A stretch of DNA of 64,000 bases from Coniferiporia sulphurascens (Eukaryota > Basidiomycota > Agaricomycetes > Hymenochaetales > Hymenochaetaceae): positions 496,001 through 560,000 of the forward strand of contig NBBA01000006.1 of assembly GCA_002794785.1 (NCBI GenBank), given 5' to 3'. The notes below the pieces were generated by a model that was not told where the DNA came from, made no database searches, and saw only the letters and a program-made list of their open reading frames with translations. Shown here piece by piece: positions 59,933 through 64,000 of the stretch (position 1 is the first letter of the stretch; each line of letters starts with the position of its first letter). The position numbers and the translations under genes are program-made.

Positions 59933-61170
59933 TCAAAAGTACGCCTGGTAATCCTCTTCCGTCAGCCTATAACTCCAATGCTGCACTACCATCCATTGAA
60001 ATATAATTAGCAATCGTCGCATGCGTCCATGTCCGAGCGACTCACAAGTCTGGCGCAGGATTGGAGAAATGCTTTCGTCGTCCCACTGGCCACTCCTCTC
60101 TGCTATCTTCTTTACAAGGCTCCGTTTGAATCGTCCTGTGGGACCACATACGCCCATCCCTGCGATATAGGGTTAGTACACCAGGCGGCGGGCTGAATGG
60201 TCGATAGGAACTCACATCTCTTGATCTGGCGTTCGTCATCGCGCGTCCGTCGACCCAGATAGAAACGCGCATACCATTGGAACCACCCGCGTGGATCCTG
60301 TTCGTGCACCCAGCCGGCGCGCTCCCAGTCCTCCAGCGACTGCCCCGCTCGGACACGGTACCGATTCACGCGTGCATCGTGCTCCTCTGCCGTCAGATAC
60401 GTGTCCGTATCTAGGTTCACGTACCACGACTCTGGGAACTCCGTGTAGTCCGTTTCAGGCAGCTCGCGTCTCAGCACTGCAGAATAATGTCGTCTGCTAT
60501 TGTCAGTGCCAGTACAAACACTATCGACTTGCCTACTCACCGGAATGCTGTGCCACCAAATGACCCCGCACGCAGCATCTCCTCTGGTGTCATATTCGGC
60601 GTGAAATTTGGTGCATCCTTAAACCGTAACGTCTTGTCGAAGTCTCTCGTTGGCAGTGGCGCTCTGTAATCTGGATCAAATTCCTCTTCACCCCTTTCCT
60701 CCTCTTCATCCTCGCTTTGTTCCGGTAATGCTGGTGACAGCCGGCGCAGCACAACTGCGCGCTTGACGGGCGAGGCGGACGGCGCAGGTGAGAAACGCGA
60801 GGGATGCGAGAGGAAGTCGATAGGGTCAGAGTTCAAGTTGCCAAAGCCGCCGTCACTGGGGCCATCGTGGTCCCCCCTCGTCGGTCCAGCAAGCCGCGCA
60901 GATTTGCGCCGTGGTGGCGGGTATGCGGGACCCTCGCTCGCGCGTGGACGTTTCTTCGTCTTCAAGGCAAGCTTCTTCTTCTCTTCTGCGTCGGCCTTGG
61001 CTTTCTGCGCGAAAGAGACATAAGACGGGAATCAAACGAGGTATAGCTAGACTTACAGCAGCTTTAGTGGGCGCGACCTCTGCATGAAAAATGCCGAGAG
61101 ACTTGAGGAGCTTCTGGTTGCGCTCGATGTTCGCTTGACGCTCGAGTTCATATTCTGTGAGACGCGGCAT
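59933..61170 (-). CDS. Conserved eukaryotic protein of unknown function (341 aa)
   Basis: Five exons: 61057-61170, 60541-61004, 60216-60496, 60046-60159, 59933-59985. It opens MPRLTEYELERQANIERNQK; this N-terminus and the block GWFQWYARFYLGRR..DDERQI, then RQTLQHWSYRLTEEDY, recall a widespread uncharacterised family (PANTHER 'ZGC:113208'-like, from memory). The middle is basic (KKRPRASEG, RRKSARLAG) then acidic (EDEEEERGEEEFD), suggesting a nuclear protein. The second intron as called is only 44 nt; an alternative 71-nt intron ends at GAG. Divergent from DPB4 with 291 bp between starts. A decayed partial copy is at about 310-540. Confidence 0.8.
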
Positions 61171-61461
61171 GGTCGAGTATCCTTGAGTTGTATGGTGTAT
61201 ATTAAATGAAGTGTGCTAGTCGTTCAGGCACTTGAGCACTTCACAGCGAGCACCAGGCTGCTACCGAACGACGAACATGAGGAAAGTCCGCGCGCCACAT
61301 CCGAGCACGCGTCCGAGACGCGTCGAGTAAATTTCACACGCCCCCAGTCCTCCGGATTCCGGAAGGAGTCCAAATCATCGCTAACTCCGAGTGCTACCAC
61401 ATTGTCTGTTCCCGACACGCTACCCGCTTTAACATCTGGAACTAGAAACAAATTGCCATAA
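61171..61461. promoter_or_regulatory. Divergent intergenic region shared by two genes
   Basis: 291 bp separate the start codons of the minus-strand gene at 59933-61170 and plus-strand DPB4. The region must hold both promoters. No certain TATA or CCAAT motif was picked out. Confidence 0.5.
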
Positions 61462-62462
61462 ATGCCGCGGAAGGAGTCACTGACAGCGCCCGCAACGGCA
61501 CAGACGCAGCAGAACGCTGCGTCGGACGGTATCGACAACTACGAGCTCCCCAAGACGCTCGTTACGCGCATCGCGAAGAGCGCAGTGCGTGCCGACATGA
61601 AATTTGTATGCCAGAGTTACTCGTAGCTGAAACAGCGTACACCTGCAGATTCCTGAGTCTTCAAAGTTACAAAAGGACACGGTGACGGCACTCGTGAAGG
61701 GCTCAACGGTGTTCATTAACTATCTTGGTACGTTCCTAGTCTTCTCCAGTTGAGGACACTTAGCTGACATGTCGGCTATCGTGCAGCTGCTACGTGAGTA
61801 TAAGGCTGTATCTTGGCGCCGGGGGACGTATCTTTGTGCTCATCTCTGGCCAGCGCGCACGACATTGCAACTTCACGGCAACACAAATCCATCTCTGCAT
61901 CCGATGTACTCAAAGCGCTTGAGGTCATCCAGTTCGGTGACATGGTAGAGCCTTTCCAGAAAGAGCTCCAAAGTACGTCTTTCTCGTGCTCTCTTACAAC
62001 TCATCACACGAAATGAATCCGCCTTTTTACTCATCAGTTTATCGCGACAACGTCAAGAACTCCAAAAAAGGCAGCGCGGGGAAATCATCGGTCGCGGGCG
62101 AGAGCATCTCCGCACGGTCCAAGAACGCGAAGGGCAAAGGCAAGGAGCGCGCCACCGGCGCAGGCCCGTCTCCCCTTTCCGCCTCCATCTCCGCACACGC
62201 CTCTGCGGACGAGGAGATGGGCGAAGGGGCCGAAGCTGAGCGCGGAGGCGAGGGTGACGATGAGGAGGGTGACGAAGAAGTGGAGGATGAGGAAGAGGAT
62301 GAGCTGGCGGATGATGTGGAGGAGGAGGACGAGGCTGAGCCGGAGGAGGAGGAACCTGCGGATCGGATGCTCGTGGATGAAGACCCGGGGCAGGAGCATC
62401 TGGGGACGGGTCTTGGAGCTGAAGGTCTCGCGGTCGACGTAGAGGATAGTGAGGATGAGTAG
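61462..62462 (+). CDS. DPB4: DNA polymerase epsilon histone-fold subunit (Dpb4 / POLE3)
   Basis: Five exons: 61462-61584, 61649-61727, 61787-61793 (7 nt), 61854-61972, 62038-62462; 250 residues. The histone fold (LPKTLVTRIAKSAIPESSKL, KGSTVFINYLAATAHD, KSISASDVLKALEVIQFGDM) pairs with Dpb3/POLE4. The dimer binds double-stranded DNA in DNA polymerase epsilon and also acts in ISWI/CHRAC-type remodellers. The C-terminal half is Ser/Gly then strongly acidic (EEGDEEVEDEEEDE), longer than in yeast but common in basidiomycetes. The 7-nt exon is needed to make the invariant NYLAATAHD. An alternative 5' splice at GTATGC would insert seven residues after KSA. Confidence 0.92.
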
Positions 62463-63192
62463 GGATGTGGTTGTGATTGCGGGTGTAGCCGCTGACCAGG
62501 TTCGTACTAAATTCTGTGGTTATAGTGGTGACTGATATCATGAGCCAGATTTCACTCAGGTTTCTTTAAAAGAAGAAGGCCAAGGGAAAGGTCTGTGTAG
62601 GCATGGCGAGTAACCTACGATAAAAGTGCCAGTGACTGTGAGGGTACGATATTCCGACCTTGTTGTACTATATGGCGCAGTGAACTTCGTTCCCAACACC
62701 AATTCGGAATCCTAATCGCCCTTGCGCTCATCTGCTAGGCTATGGACTCTTGGTGGCGGTGATTTTTATTAAAACAAACGTGGCGTATGTTCGGACATTA
62801 ACGCCAACGAGATACTGGCGACGTTTGTGGCGAGTCGAGTTCTAATGAACTCATGGTGCATAAATACAGACTTGTACAATCTTGGGATTAGATCACGAGT
62901 ATCAACCAGGTCATATCGCTGCATTTCCATACCCGACACCGGGCCATACGCATGATGCCCAAAAGTCATAAAATTTAACTTCAAATTCAGACTCTGGCAC
63001 GTTGCACTCTAGGCGCCCCCCACAATAGGGACCTCTTAGACCTAATTTCTCATACTTACAGTAATTTGGCCTAAGTACCTCTCCCCACGGAGTAGTATCT
63101 GAGGCGCATGTTACATACGCTGTCTAGAAGTTCGCGGTCAAGCCGGTTGAAGGGAGCCCAAAAGTGACGAAAAACGTTGCATACGCATCTCG
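62463..63192. other. Intergenic
   Basis: 3' flanks of DPB4 and of the converging SDR4. Only a 71-codon minus-strand frame without support. Confidence 0.45.
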
Positions 63193-64000
63193 TTACCACT
63201 TCTCGTGTGCGGGACGGAGGTCGAGTTCCCAAGTCCAATTAGAACGATCTTGGTTTGCGAGATAAAGGTACGCCTGAAGATGCAAATGAGAAACACTGGT
63301 TACCAGGAGGCACCTGTTCGGAGGATAGATGTAGTATACGCACATTAGCTATGCCCACTGGGTCAACCCGGACGTCTTCGTTTTGCTCCCAGGAGAGGTC
63401 GTTCTTCTTCCTCTTCCAGAAATCCGTCATAATGGCTGTTTTAGGTCAAGCGTTGATAAGTTCACTCTATCTCAAGAGTCAACGCAAAATGAAATACTTA
63501 CTGCCGTCGATTATGACCTAGAGTAAATGAGATGCGTCAGAGAAACCGCTAGGAACGAGAAAAGGCGTCTTACGTGTGCAACCTGTATCAAAAATGCAGA
63601 TTAGCAGTGAGTTCGGTAAGACCATAATGACACCGCACGTGTATATTGTCTCTCCCAAACTCCTTGTTCAGGCTTTGGGACAGAGCTCGTAGGCCAGACT
63701 TTCCCGCGGAAAAAGCACTAGTCGTCGTGTTTCCTCTCCAGGAAGCCGTCGCCCCCGTGAAAATAAGTGCCCCCCGCTTTCCACTTTCATCCAATTCATT
63801 ATCTTTGAACGCGGTTATTACAAGGCGGGCGAACGTGAACGCAGCGCGGATATTGACGTCAATGGATTCGTCGATTTGCTCTTCCGTGAGACTCAGGAAA
63901 GGCCTGCGGATGTTGTGCGCTGTGTTCCATACTGCGACTCGCAGAATGGATGTTGAAGCGGGCCATAGGGATGCGATAGCCTCGAATGCGGATTTTATTT
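63193..64000 (-). CDS. SDR4: short-chain dehydrogenase/reductase-like, partial at window edge
   Basis: Fourth member, inverted relative to SDR1-3. Visible from KSAFEAIASLWP to the stop at 63193-63195 (LDLRPAHEKW). It has the same exon pattern, including the 9-nt exon coding Val-Ala-His. The active-site motif is FSAGK: again Phe for Tyr, Lys kept. The N-terminal exons lie beyond 64000. It is closest to the other copies in GKRGALIFTGATASWRGNTT. Confidence 0.85.

Noticed and set aside
60426..60540. Alternative 71-nt intron 2 in the gene at 59933-61170, ending at GAG
   Set aside because: It keeps frame but uses a poor acceptor and drops the HYSAVL segment; the 44-nt intron was preferred, with reservations.
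62053..62541. Pro/Arg/His-rich 162-codon minus-strand frame
   Set aside because: It is the complement of the acidic, low-complexity tail of DPB4.

Overview
The window is nuclear DNA of a filamentous basidiomycete, most likely an Agaricomycete of the polypore/white-rot type. The genes have many short introns (mostly 51-67 nt, GT..AG), several exons of only 7-19 nt, and host gene families typical of that class. Copia and chromodomain Gypsy LTR elements, solo LTRs and a hAT-like MITE fill much of the left half. No rRNA, tRNA, CRISPR or bacterial-style operon was seen.

Left half (1-31.7 kb) is a transposon graveyard. A degenerate gene family, called family X here, has one intact member at 42978-44830 and two decayed copies. 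Copy A was cut by two Copia elements (1067-5764 and 6569-11283). Copy B (about 16.94-21.12 kb) was cut by a small TIR element, an ORF-bearing LTR-like element U1, a solo LTR (19085-19505), a 614-bp hAT-like MITE (19698-20311) and a Gypsy-family solo LTR (20390-20928). A chromodomain Gypsy element (22317-30131) follows. It has an extra 3' ORF and is itself split by an antisense solo LTR of its own family. Next comes U2, a second ORF-bearing LTR-like element (30132 to about 31580).

Two paralogous genes lie in a segmental duplication (about 12.08-15.64 kb and 31.77-35.32 kb). Each encodes a helical N-terminal region followed by very similar 46-residue TPR-type repeats (10 in TPR1, 6 in TPR2). 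TPR1 (12302-15040) looks intact. TPR2 (31967-34716) is broken by a solo LTR. The architecture resembles fungal innate-immunity or allorecognition proteins; this is inference.

Right half (36-64 kb) is gene-rich: a secreted amidase (36134-38248), a convergent gamma-glutamylcyclotransferase-like gene (38429-39495), an alpha-mannosidase pseudogene that has lost its catalytic domain (40220-42360), the intact family X gene, a cluster of short-chain dehydrogenase/reductase-like genes (three in tandem at 46393-54488 and a fourth, partial and inverted, at the right edge) whose catalytic Tyr is Phe, a multi-pass membrane protein (55342-58301), and a divergent pair: a conserved protein of unknown function (59933-61170) and the DNA polymerase epsilon histone-fold subunit Dpb4/POLE3 (61462-62462). 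The 3' half of the 59933-61170 gene also has a decayed copy at the far left edge (about 310-540).

Exon limits were derived by hand from splice signals, reading frame and paralogue comparison. They are most secure for TPR1/TPR2, the SDR genes, the amidase and DPB4.
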